Positions 44,030 through 51,741 of a DNA stretch of 64,000 bases are shown in pieces. The notes under the pieces are model-generated. The model worked only from the letters and a program-made list of their open reading frames with translations, made no database searches and was not told the DNA's origin. Position 1 is the first letter of the stretch; every line of letters begins with the position of its first letter. The stretch comes from CAZAYP01 sp964489425 [NCBI: uncultured Verrucomicrobiota bacterium]. GTDB taxonomy: Bacteria; Verrucomicrobiota; Kiritimatiellia; RZYC01. The translations under genes were made by a program, and so were the position numbers. The DNA lies in contig CAZAYP010000019.1 of assembly GCA_964489425.1 (NCBI GenBank), forward strand, positions 1-64,000. Direction: 5' to 3'.

Positions 44030-44526
44030 CCTGGGTATGGCGGGTGCTGGCCGCCGGATGGCTGCTGTGGGCAAGCCTGCCGCTGCCGGCCGCCTGCGCG
44101 GCCAGCCTCAAGATTTATCCTGGCGTGGAACCGCCGGACCCGCGCCTGGGATTCGGGTGGGGCGCGGCGGAAACCCTGCGCGGCCGCCCGCTGCGCTGGA
44201 TCAACCACCTGGAAGCCGAGGTGTGGTTTGATGCGGTTGCTTCGCGCGACCTGGCCCTGGCCGTGCTGGCCATGCCCATGACCCCCACGGACGAGCAGCA
44301 AATCGTGGCGGTCCTCGTGAACGGCCGATTCGTCACCGAGTGGCGGTGCCCCCTGGGCGACACGTGGGGCCGCAAGTACGCCGCCCGGATCCCCGCGCGC
44401 TACCTGCGGGACGGGCGCAACCGGCTGGTCCTGCGCATGGGGTTCCGGCGCGCGCGTACCGACGATCCTGACGCGGACGACGTCGCCCTGGCCGTGGCCA
44501 AGATCATCCTGGCGCCGGTGCGCTGA
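44026..44526 (+). CDS. Small secreted beta-sandwich-like protein, unknown function
   Basis: A 166-residue protein with a signal peptide (VLAAGWLLWASLPLPAACAA). The mature part is strand-rich: RWINHLEAEVWFDAVASRDL, QQIVAVLVNGRFVTEWRC, then the pattern ARIPARYLRDGRNRLVLRMG, common in galactose-binding-like jelly-rolls. I do not recognise a named family. It overlaps the glpD stop by four bases and ends the operon that began with the glycosyltransferase; a carbohydrate-binding role would fit but is inference. Confidence 0.6.
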   Translation: MTWVWRVLAAGWLLWASLPLPAACAASLKIYPGVEPPDPRLGFGWGAAETLRGRPLRWINHLEAEVWFDAVASRDLALAVLAMPMTPTDEQQIVAVLVNGRFVTEWRCPLGDTWGRKYAARIPARYLRDGRNRLVLRMGFRRARTDDPDADDVALAVAKIILAPVR

Positions 44527-44562
44527 GGCTTGGGCCGGCCGCCGATTCCCCCCAGCCGCCTA

Positions 44563-44592
44563 TTGTCAAGACCGGGGCAAACCCGCTAGTAT
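44563..44592 (+). promoter_or_regulatory. Sigma-70-type promoter placed for a leaderless lpxI transcript
   Basis: TTGTCA (44563-44568) and TAGTAT (44587-44592) are 18 bp apart, and the lpxI ATG at 44599 begins six bases after the -10 element, the usual position of transcription start. There is no room for a ribosome binding site. Confidence 0.5.
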
Positions 44593-44598
44593 CCCGCC

Positions 44599-45453
44599 AT
44601 GGAGCAAGAGGCGATCCGGGAATTGGCGATCATCGCCGGCAAGGGCGTGTACCCCGTGCAGTTGGCCGAGTCCGCGCGGCAGCAGGGCGTGCGGCGGATC
44701 GTGGCCGTGGCCTTCCGCGGCGAGACCCGCCGCGACCTGGCCCGGCGGGTGGACGAAATCCGCTGGCTCTACATCGGCCAGTTGGCCGCGCTGGTCGAAG
44801 CCCTGCGCGCCACCGGCGTCCGCCACGCGGTCATGGCCGGCCAGATCACTCCCACCCACCTGTTCAACGTGCGGCCCGACCGCGCGATGTTCGACCTGCT
44901 ACGCCGCCTGCCGGTGCGCAACGCGGAAACCATCTTTGGCGCCGTGGGCGAAACCCTGCGCGGCATCGGCGTGGAACTGCTGCCGGCTCACCAGTTCATG
45001 GCGGCCGCCATGCCCGCGCCCGGCGTGCTCACGCGGCGCGCGCCCACCGAACAGGAGCAGGCTGATATCCGGCTCGGCCTGCGCGTCGCGGATGCCACCA
45101 GCGGCCTGGATATCGGGCAGACGGTGGTCATCAAGGATGGGGTCGTCCTGGCCGTGGAAGCTTTCGAGGGCACGGACGAGGCCATCCGCCGCGCCGGCCG
45201 GCTCGCCGGGCCGGGCGCCGTGGTCGTCAAGATTGCCAAGCAGCGGCACGACATGCGGTTCGATATCCCGGTGGTGGGCCAGCGCACCATCAAGACCATG
45301 CGCCGGGCCCGGGCCGGCGTGCTGGCCCTGGAGGCCGGCCGCACGATCCTGCTGGATAAAGAAGCCGTGGTGGCCGTGGCAGATCGGCGGGGGATCTGCC
45401 TGGTGGCCGTGGCCAGGGAGGCACAGGGAAACCATGGAACATCCGGTCGTTAA
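44599..45453 (+). CDS. lpxI: UDP-2,3-diacylglucosamine pyrophosphatase LpxI
   Basis: Lipid A pathway enzyme hydrolysing UDP-2,3-diacylglucosamine to 2,3-diacylglucosamine 1-phosphate and UMP; it replaces LpxH in many non-gammaproteobacteria. The 284-residue product shows family boxes IIAGKGVYPVQLAESARQQG, VMAGQITPTHLF, GLDIGQTVVIKDGVVLAVEA and FDIPVVGQRTIKTMRRA. Length is normal. Its 3' end overlaps the Gfo/Idh gene by 20 bases, and lpxB follows, so the three form one lipid A operon. Confidence 0.93.
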   Translation: MEQEAIRELAIIAGKGVYPVQLAESARQQGVRRIVAVAFRGETRRDLARRVDEIRWLYIGQLAALVEALRATGVRHAVMAGQITPTHLFNVRPDRAMFDLLRRLPVRNAETIFGAVGETLRGIGVELLPAHQFMAAAMPAPGVLTRRAPTEQEQADIRLGLRVADATSGLDIGQTVVIKDGVVLAVEAFEGTDEAIRRAGRLAGPGAVVVKIAKQRHDMRFDIPVVGQRTIKTMRRARAGVLALEAGRTILLDKEAVVAVADRRGICLVAVAREAQGNHGTSGR

Positions 45454-46384
45454 CGTCGGCGTGGTCGGGGTGGGCAGCCTGGGGCAGCATCATGCGCGCA
45501 TTTACGCGGGCTTGCCCGGGGTGCGCCTGGCGGGCGTGTACGACGTGGACGGCGCGCGCGCCCAGTCCATTGCCGCGCAGTACGGCACGCAGGCGTTCGC
45601 CACGCTGGGGGAACTGGCCGCGGAGATCCAGGCCGCCAGCGTTGTGGTGCCCACCACGGACCACCGGGCGGTGGCTGGCCTGCTTCTCGAACACGGGGTG
45701 CACCTGCTGGTGGAAAAACCCATCGCCTCCAGCACGGCCGAGGCCGAGGAGCTCGTGGCGCTGGCCCAGGCCCGCAAGCTGATCCTGCAGGTCGGCCACG
45801 TGGAGCGCTTCAACCCGATCCTCACTTTTTTTGAAAATCAGTCCGCGCCGCCGCGGTTCATCGAGGCCCACCGGCTCGCGCCGTACCCGCCGCCCCGCCC
45901 GGGGCTGCATCCCCGCGGCACCGAGGTGAGCGTGGTGCTGGACCTCATGATCCACGACCTGGAGGTGATTCTGCACCTCGTGGGGCACCCGGTCCGGGAC
46001 GTGCGCGCCGTGGGCGTGCCGGTGCTGAGCCCGAGCGAAGACATCGCCAATGTCCGCCTGCTGTTCGCCAACGGGTGCGTGGCCAACATCACCGCCAGCC
46101 GCATCAGCCCCGAGCGCATGCGCAAGATCCGGGTGTTCCTGCCCGACGCCTACGTGTCGCTCGACTACCAGAACCAGTGCGGCGAGATCTACCGCAAGGA
46201 CCCGCGCGGTATCGTCCGCGAGCCGATTACCGTGGAGCCGGGCGAACCCCTGGCGCTCGAGCTGCAATCCTTCGCGCGCTGCGTGGCGGGCCACGCGGCG
46301 CCGCGGGTCACGGGCGAGCACGCCGCCGAGGCGCTCAAGCTCGCGGTCCGCATCGTGAACGCGCTGCGCGCGGAGCCGTCGTGA
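45434..46384 (+). CDS. Gfo/Idh/MocA family oxidoreductase in a lipid A operon
   Basis: A 316-residue NAD(P)-dependent sugar dehydrogenase-like protein. The Rossmann motif GVVGVGSLGQHHARIYA lies at the N-terminus, and VEKPIASSTAEAEEL with the EKP lysine is at about 97-111. The C-terminal alpha/beta half has a conserved-looking VVLDLMIHDLEVILHLVG with the His-Asp pair. I start at ATG 45434 inside the lpxI end. Its place between lpxI and lpxB recalls GnnA, which oxidises UDP-GlcNAc for amide-linked lipid A in some bacteria; no GnnB aminotransferase is visible here, so the substrate is open. Confidence 0.85.
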   Translation: MEHPVVNVGVVGVGSLGQHHARIYAGLPGVRLAGVYDVDGARAQSIAAQYGTQAFATLGELAAEIQAASVVVPTTDHRAVAGLLLEHGVHLLVEKPIASSTAEAEELVALAQARKLILQVGHVERFNPILTFFENQSAPPRFIEAHRLAPYPPPRPGLHPRGTEVSVVLDLMIHDLEVILHLVGHPVRDVRAVGVPVLSPSEDIANVRLLFANGCVANITASRISPERMRKIRVFLPDAYVSLDYQNQCGEIYRKDPRGIVREPITVEPGEPLALELQSFARCVAGHAAPRVTGEHAAEALKLAVRIVNALRAEPS

Positions 46385-47541
46385 CCTCGCCGCCGTCGCT
46401 GCTGGTGATCGCCGGCGAGGTCTCCGGCGACATGCACGCCGCGGCGGTCGTGCGCCGGCTGCGCGAACTCCGGCCGGACCTGGACTGCTGGGGCATCGGC
46501 GGCGACCAGCTGCGCGCGGCCGGCGCGCGGCTGGCCTACGACGTCAAGGATATGGCCGTGATGGGCCTGACCGAGGTTTTGCGGCGCTACTTTTTTTTCC
46601 GCCGCGTGTTCCATGACATGCTCGGCCGCGCCGCCGCCGCGCGGCCGGACGCGGTCCTGCTGGTGGATTATCCGGGATTCAACCTGCGGTTCGCGGCCCG
46701 CGCGCATGCGCTGGGCCTGAAGGTGTATTACTACATTTGCCCCCAGGTCTGGGCCTGGCACCGCGGCCGCATCCCGCAGATCGCCCGCCAGGTGGACCGG
46801 CTGTTCACGATTTTCCCCTTCGAGCCGGCCCTGTTCGCGGGCACGGGACTGCGGGTCGATTTTGTCGGCCACCCCCTCGTGGCGGCCGCCCGGGAGGCGC
46901 AGGCCGCCCCGCCGATCGAGTTGCCATGGCCCGGCGCGCGACGGGTGGCCCTGCTGCCCGGCAGCCGGCCGCATGAAATCCGGCGCATCCTGCCGGTGAT
47001 GGCGGCCGCGGCTCGCATCGTGCGTTCCCGCGCGCCGGACACGGGGTTCCTGGTGGCGGCGCCGGCGGAAGCGCAGGCCGCGCTGGCCCGGACGATTCTG
47101 GGCCCGGCGCCGGACCCGGGCCTGGCCGTGGTCGCCGGCCATACGCGGGAGATCCTGCGCCAGGCGCGCGCGGGCCTGGTGGCCTCCGGCACGGCCACCG
47201 TGGAGGCCACGCTCATGGGCTGCCCCATGGCCGTGGTGTACCGCACGGCGGCGCTCACGTACTGGCTGGCCCGCCGGCTGGTCAAGGTCCCGCACATCGG
47301 CATGGTCAACATCGTGGCCGGCCGGGGCATCTGCCCGGAGTTCATCCAGGCGGCCGCCACCCCGCAAGCGTTGGCGGACGCCTTGCAACCGCTCTTGAGT
47401 GCCACCGGGGAATATGCCACCATGAAGCAGGAGTTGGCCCGCGTGGCCACGGCCCTGGGCGGCGCGGGCGCGGCGGAAAAGGTGGCGGCCGGCATGGCCC
47501 GGGACTTGGGCTGGTCCGCGGGATCGGCCGGCGGCGCCTGA
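46381..47541 (+). CDS. lpxB: Lipid-A-disaccharide synthase
   Basis: GT19 glycosyltransferase joining UDP-2,3-diacylglucosamine and lipid X into the lipid A disaccharide. The 386-residue product starts with the family signature LLVIAGEVSGDMHAAAVVR and contains DVKDMAVMGLTEVL, LLVDYPGFNLRFAARA, YYICPQVWAWHRGRI and FVGHPLVAAA, then LLPGSRPHEIRRILPVM. The start is GTG 46381 overlapping the Gfo/Idh stop; the in-frame extension upstream lies inside that gene. Confidence 0.95.
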   Translation: MTSPPSLLVIAGEVSGDMHAAAVVRRLRELRPDLDCWGIGGDQLRAAGARLAYDVKDMAVMGLTEVLRRYFFFRRVFHDMLGRAAAARPDAVLLVDYPGFNLRFAARAHALGLKVYYYICPQVWAWHRGRIPQIARQVDRLFTIFPFEPALFAGTGLRVDFVGHPLVAAAREAQAAPPIELPWPGARRVALLPGSRPHEIRRILPVMAAAARIVRSRAPDTGFLVAAPAEAQAALARTILGPAPDPGLAVVAGHTREILRQARAGLVASGTATVEATLMGCPMAVVYRTAALTYWLARRLVKVPHIGMVNIVAGRGICPEFIQAAATPQALADALQPLLSATGEYATMKQELARVATALGGAGAAEKVAAGMARDLGWSAGSAGGA

Positions 47542-47562
47542 CGAAAAATAAAAAGGATGGCG

Positions 47563-48255
47563 ATGAAACTGAAATATTGGCTGGTAATCACAGGCCTGGC
47601 AGGGACGCTGGGCATGCCTGCGCCGCGAGCGGCCGCGGATGACGGCGGCCTGGCGGCCATGTCGTTCCTGCCCGCGGCCGACAAGACCGGCGGCCAGCCA
47701 TTGAATAAAACCATTGCCGCGCGGCGTTCGGTTCGCGATTTCTCAACGGTCACCTTGAGCGACCGCCAGGTCGGCCAGTTGCTCTGGGCTGCCCAAGGCA
47801 TCACCGAGCCCAATGCCGGCTTGCGCGCGGCCCCGTCGGCGGGGGCCATCTACCCGCTCCTGGTCTATGCCGTCACGGCCGCCGGCGTGGCGCAGTACAT
47901 CCCGGAACGGCATGCGCTGCAGATGCTCAAAAGCGGCGACATCCGCGCGGAGCTGGCCTCGGCCGCGCTGGGCCAGGCTTTTGTCCTCCAAGCGCCGTTG
48001 ACCATCGTCATCTCGGCGCTGCCTGAGCGCATGACCAAGAAATACGGCCGCAAGGACGATCGGTTTATTGCCATGGAAGCCGGCCACGTGGTGGAGAACG
48101 TCCTGCTGACCGCCGTGTCCCTCGGGCTCGGCGCCGTGCCAGTGGGCGCGTTCGACACCCGCGCCAACAAGGTCATGGGCTGCGGGCCGAACGAAGAAGT
48201 GTTTTACATGGTCAGTGTCGGGTACGCGGCCGTGGCTGCGCCCGCGGACCATTGA
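47563..48255 (+). CDS. Exported SagB-type nitroreductase-family protein
   Basis: A 230-residue protein with a signal peptide (KYWLVITGLAGTLGMPAPRAAA) and a single FMN-binding nitroreductase domain. The domain starts IAARRSVRDFSTVTLSDRQ, and LLWAAQGITEPNAGLRAAPS with AGAIYPL is the SagB/ThcOx type. It ends GLGAVPVGAFDTRANKVMG and MVSVGYA. I chose the second ATG (47563) since AAGGA sits five bases before it; ATG 47557 is nearly on top of that site. SagB proteins that make azoles work with cyclodehydratases in the cytoplasm; here there is no such partner and the protein is exported, so a general periplasmic redox role is more likely. Confidence 0.8.
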   Translation: MKLKYWLVITGLAGTLGMPAPRAAADDGGLAAMSFLPAADKTGGQPLNKTIAARRSVRDFSTVTLSDRQVGQLLWAAQGITEPNAGLRAAPSAGAIYPLLVYAVTAAGVAQYIPERHALQMLKSGDIRAELASAALGQAFVLQAPLTIVISALPERMTKKYGRKDDRFIAMEAGHVVENVLLTAVSLGLGAVPVGAFDTRANKVMGCGPNEEVFYMVSVGYAAVAAPADH

Positions 48256-48333
48256 CAAGCAACCGGGGTTGGCATACCGTGACCCCACATCCTGAGGCCG
48301 GGCGCGCCCCGGCTCGGACAGGCGGAACATACT

Positions 48334-50046
48334 ATGAGAGATAAAAAAGAGCTGTTGCAGATTTTGCAGGATATCGAGGGCGCGGAACCGGGCGAGGCCC
48401 AGCGGTTGACCGGCGATTACGATTTTTCGCGCTACAGCCTGCGCTGCGCCCAGGTGGACGTGGCCGGCGACCATGTGGCCGTGATGCTGCTGATCCGCGT
48501 CCCCCAGTCGGTCGCCGGATTCCCCCTGGAGCTGTTCAACACGCCGGTGCGGCGCACCGCGCTGGAAGATTTGCTGATCCGCAACCTGGCGGCGTTCCTG
48601 CGCCAGTCCGCGGCCGGCGTGACGCCGTTCATGGGCGCGGCGCTGCTGGGTTTCGTGGCGCCCAGCCCCGCCATCCTGCCGCGCACCGCGCTGCTGGTGG
48701 GCGAGGACGGCGTGGAGGCGCGCTTGCAACTGCGGCTGCCGCTCCTGCAGGGCGCCATCCGCTGCGCGCCCATCCGCGCCCTGCTCCTGCGCGAGATCCC
48801 CGCCCTGGTCGGCGCCACCATGCTGTACTGCAACCTCGAGGCGGCCGCCGTGCGCCACGCCATTGAACTGATGGAGCAGGCGGACCAGGTGCGCCAGGTG
48901 CTGGCCACCCAGGGCCTGATCAGCTTCCTGGCCGAAGGCACGGACCTGGCCCGGACCACGGCCGCGGAGAAGCCCCGGGCGCCGGCCCAGCCGCTGGCCG
49001 TGGCCCCGGAAGCGCGGATGGAGCTCAACCTGCCCGGCGCCGGGGTCATCGCGGGATTGGGCATCCCCGCCGGGATCACGCTGCTGCTGGCCGACAACTA
49101 CGAGGAACGAATCGCCTTCCTGCGCACCGTGGCCGACGGGATCTACAACCATTGCCCTGGCGACGGCCGCGAACTGGCCATCACCCTCCCGGACGCCGTC
49201 TACGTGCCCGCGGATGCCGGGCGCGCCATGCAGGGGGTGGACTTGAGCCTGTTTTTCAAGGTCATGCCCGATGGCGGCGATCCCGAGAACTATTCCACGC
49301 TCCGCGCGGATGCCGTGGTGGCCCAGGCCGCCGCCACCGTGGAGGCCATCGAGGTCGGCGCCCGGGTCCTGATCTACGAGGAAATGGACTCCACCTTGGC
49401 CTTCCTGGTGGGCGATGCCCGCCTGGGTTCATTGCCGCGCGAGGGCAAGCTGGGCCTGAATCCCCTGGCGGCCTGCGCCCGCCAACTCGTGGAGACCCTG
49501 GGCATCTCGCTGCTCATCGGCGGCGGCGGGGCCGTGGCCGAGTTCGTGCCCCTGGCCGACCGGATCCTGTATCTTTCCGGCCAGACCCTCCATGACATTA
49601 CCCAGAGCGCCAAGGCGGAGGTGCGCGTGCTGTCCGCCGAGTGGGAGGCGCGCGACGTGAAAAAGCTGGTCAGCCGCAGCCGCTGGATCATCCCCAGCAG
49701 CGTGGATCCCAGCCGGGACATCGAGGACAGCTACGTGCACATGGCCGGGTCCAACTGCCTGCAGATTGGCAGCCAGTGCGTGAGCCTGGCGCCGATCCGC
49801 CAACTGGCGGACGCGCACCAGGCTTACACCATCGGCATGATCGTGGCCTACGCCAAGCTGCGCTACCTGGACCAGGAACGGCCCCTGCGCGAGGTGCTTG
49901 ACCTGGTGGACCGCGACCTGAGCACCGAGGGCCTGGAGGGCCTGGCCCGCGAGATCCAGGGCAACCTCGCCCGCCCGCGGCGCTACGAGGTGGCGGCGGT
50001 CATCAATCGCCTGCCCGGCCTGCGGGTCAAGGCCACGAACGCGTGA
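48334..50046 (+). CDS. ABC-class predicted ATPase family protein with degenerate ATP site
   Basis: A 570-residue cytoplasmic protein matching the COG3044/ABC-ATPase family layout: an N-terminal domain with FSRYSLRCAQVDVAGDH, then GLGIPAGITLLLADN, GIYNHCPGDGRELAITLPDA, IEVGARVLIYEEMDST and LADRILYLSGQTLHDIT. In the family the phosphate loop reads GGGYHGKSTLL; here it is ADNYEERIAFL, with no Gly-Lys-Ser. The Walker B LLIDEDTSA is LIYEEMDST, losing the first Asp. The ASGSTSQAA-like segment reads RADAVVAQAA. It appears unable to bind ATP normally. I know no function for the family. Start ATG 48334; dtd follows 19 bases downstream. Confidence 0.65.
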   Translation: MRDKKELLQILQDIEGAEPGEAQRLTGDYDFSRYSLRCAQVDVAGDHVAVMLLIRVPQSVAGFPLELFNTPVRRTALEDLLIRNLAAFLRQSAAGVTPFMGAALLGFVAPSPAILPRTALLVGEDGVEARLQLRLPLLQGAIRCAPIRALLLREIPALVGATMLYCNLEAAAVRHAIELMEQADQVRQVLATQGLISFLAEGTDLARTTAAEKPRAPAQPLAVAPEARMELNLPGAGVIAGLGIPAGITLLLADNYEERIAFLRTVADGIYNHCPGDGRELAITLPDAVYVPADAGRAMQGVDLSLFFKVMPDGGDPENYSTLRADAVVAQAAATVEAIEVGARVLIYEEMDSTLAFLVGDARLGSLPREGKLGLNPLAACARQLVETLGISLLIGGGGAVAEFVPLADRILYLSGQTLHDITQSAKAEVRVLSAEWEARDVKKLVSRSRWIIPSSVDPSRDIEDSYVHMAGSNCLQIGSQCVSLAPIRQLADAHQAYTIGMIVAYAKLRYLDQERPLREVLDLVDRDLSTEGLEGLAREIQGNLARPRRYEVAAVINRLPGLRVKATNA

Positions 50047-50065
50047 GCGCGGGCGGCGCGCGCGC

Positions 50066-50521
50066 ATGAAGCTGGTCATCCAGCGGGTGCAGTCCGCCGC
50101 GGTCAGCGTCGCGGCGGAAACCGTGGCGACCATCGGGCGCGGCGCGCTGATCCTGGTGGGCGTGGCCCGCGGCGACACGCCGGCGGATGCGCGCTACCTT
50201 GCAGCCAAGACCGTGCAGCTGCGCATGTACGACGATCCCCAGGGCAAGCTCAATTACGCCATCGGCGACGTGGGCGGCGAATTCCTGGTGGTGAGCCAGT
50301 TCACCCTGTACGGCGACTGCCGCAACGGCAACCGGCCCAGCTACATTGAGGCCGCGCCGCCGGAAGAAGCCTGCCGCCTGTACGAAGAGTATGCCGGCTG
50401 CCTCGCCGCGGCGGGCTGCAACGTCCAGCGCGGCCGCTTCCGCGAGAAGATGTTGGTCACCCTGGCCAATGACGGTCCCGTGACCATCCTGATGGAAAGC
50501 CGGGGCCGGGCCCAGCCGTGA
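50066..50521 (+). CDS. dtd: D-aminoacyl-tRNA deacylase
   Basis: Proofreading enzyme removing D-amino acids (and glycine from tRNA-Ala) from tRNAs. The 151-residue product contains VIQRVQSAAVSV at the N-terminus, the catalytic region VVSQFTLYGDCRNGNRPS and NDGPVTILMES (the GP-containing cross-subunit motif is NDGPVT). Length is typical. The stop overlaps the next gene's ATG (TGATG at 50519-50523). Confidence 0.94.
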   Translation: MKLVIQRVQSAAVSVAAETVATIGRGALILVGVARGDTPADARYLAAKTVQLRMYDDPQGKLNYAIGDVGGEFLVVSQFTLYGDCRNGNRPSYIEAAPPEEACRLYEEYAGCLAAAGCNVQRGRFREKMLVTLANDGPVTILMESRGRAQP

Positions 50522-51741
50522 TGACGCCCCGGGCTCGGGCCGTGGTCACCGGGTGGCTGCTGGGCGCGGCGGCTTTGGCCCATGCCGGCCAGGGCCGCGC
50601 CATCAGCACGTCCCAGCGGTTTCTCGTGGTGGGGTCCGACGCCGCGGCGGCCGTGGCCTGGGCCGCGCAGCTCGAAGATGTGGCCGCGCGGCTGGCCCAG
50701 CTGACCGGCACGTCACCGTCGTTTCAGCGCGGCGAGTTCCTGACCGTGATCCTGCGGGAAGATCCGGCGCGGCCGGGCGCCGGCCTGGAAGCGGCCCAGT
50801 ACCTGGATGCCGGCCTGGTCCAACAAAAGCTGCTGGTCCGGAATTTCGTGCCCGACATGACCGCCGACGTGCTGGCAGAAGTCTGCCGGCTGCTGGCCAA
50901 CCGGTGCTTGCTGCCGTACCAGGACCTGGCCGCCGGGAACGCCGTGCTTGCCGCACCGGATTGGCTTGCCGTGGGCCTGGCGCAGAGCCTGTACCCCGAG
51001 CCCCGCGCGCGCAATGCCCGCCTCGCCTGGCGCGAGTGGCAGCACCGGGACGACTTGTCCGTGGCCACGCTCTTGAGCCCGGCGTTTGCGCGCACGCCCG
51101 CCACCCTCCGGAATGCCGCCTGGGGCACCCTGGTCGGTTGGCTGGCCGACCAGGCGGTCGCCTCCTGGGCCCCGTTGTACGAGCGGCTGGCCCTGGGCCG
51201 GCCATTGACCATCGCCTGGCTGGCGGCTACGTGGTTGCGCCTGCCCGATGCCCGTTACCTGGAACAGAAGTGGGACGTGGACCTGGCGGCCCAGCGCCAG
51301 GTGCGCAACACGTGGGGCGCGCCCGGAAGCGCCGATATCGAGGAGTTGGAACGGCTGTTCGTGGTGTCCCCGGAACTGCTGAGCGTGGCGGCGCGGCGGT
51401 CATTCGATGCGCCCATAACGCTGGAAGACTTGGTGGCGTTCCGCCCGGAACCGTGGCTGCCCACCGTGGCCGCGTTTGTTGACCTCAAGGCGCGCCGCCT
51501 CGGCCTGGGTCAGCCGGAAGATTTTCAACGGGCCGTGGCCGCCATCCGGGAAGCCTTGGATGGGCTGCGCACCCCGCCCGCCGGCTGGTGGTCGCGCCGC
51601 CCGGACGATGCGGAGATCCGGCGCCGGATTGCCGTCGCCCGCGCCATGGCAAAAGAGCTTGCCGGCCGCGCGCCGCCCAAGTACCCTGCGCTGCGGATTT
51701 CGTTTCCCGTAACCCGGACCATCAAGTCGGAGACGCCATGA
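50521..51741 (+). CDS. Secreted protein of unknown function in the dtd-argH operon
   Basis: A 406-residue protein with a signal peptide (VVTGWLLGAAALAHAG). The mature part is Ala/Arg-rich and helical, with VVGSDAAAAVAWAAQLEDV, FLTVILREDPARPG, then NAVLAAPDWLAVGLAQSLYP, which recalls the substrate-free shape of peptidase-like (M1/gluzincin) helical domains. No HExxH motif is present. I see no recognisable family. It starts at ATG 50521 in the dtd stop and overlaps argH by four bases, so it is made with translation and arginine enzymes for no evident reason. Confidence 0.6.
   Translation: MTPRARAVVTGWLLGAAALAHAGQGRAISTSQRFLVVGSDAAAAVAWAAQLEDVAARLAQLTGTSPSFQRGEFLTVILREDPARPGAGLEAAQYLDAGLVQQKLLVRNFVPDMTADVLAEVCRLLANRCLLPYQDLAAGNAVLAAPDWLAVGLAQSLYPEPRARNARLAWREWQHRDDLSVATLLSPAFARTPATLRNAAWGTLVGWLADQAVASWAPLYERLALGRPLTIAWLAATWLRLPDARYLEQKWDVDLAAQRQVRNTWGAPGSADIEELERLFVVSPELLSVAARRSFDAPITLEDLVAFRPEPWLPTVAAFVDLKARRLGLGQPEDFQRAVAAIREALDGLRTPPAGWWSRRPDDAEIRRRIAVARAMAKELAGRAPPKYPALRISFPVTRTIKSETP

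Noticed and set aside
48252-48280. TTGACA at 48252 as a promoter for the degenerate ATPase gene
   Set aside because: The -35 match is perfect but no acceptable -10 element lies 16-18 bp away (TACCGT at best), and it overlaps the previous stop codon.
48297-48313. GC-rich hairpin after the nitroreductase gene as a terminator
   Set aside because: Arms GCCGGG and CCCGGC are present but no T tract follows, and such hairpins are common in this GC-rich DNA.
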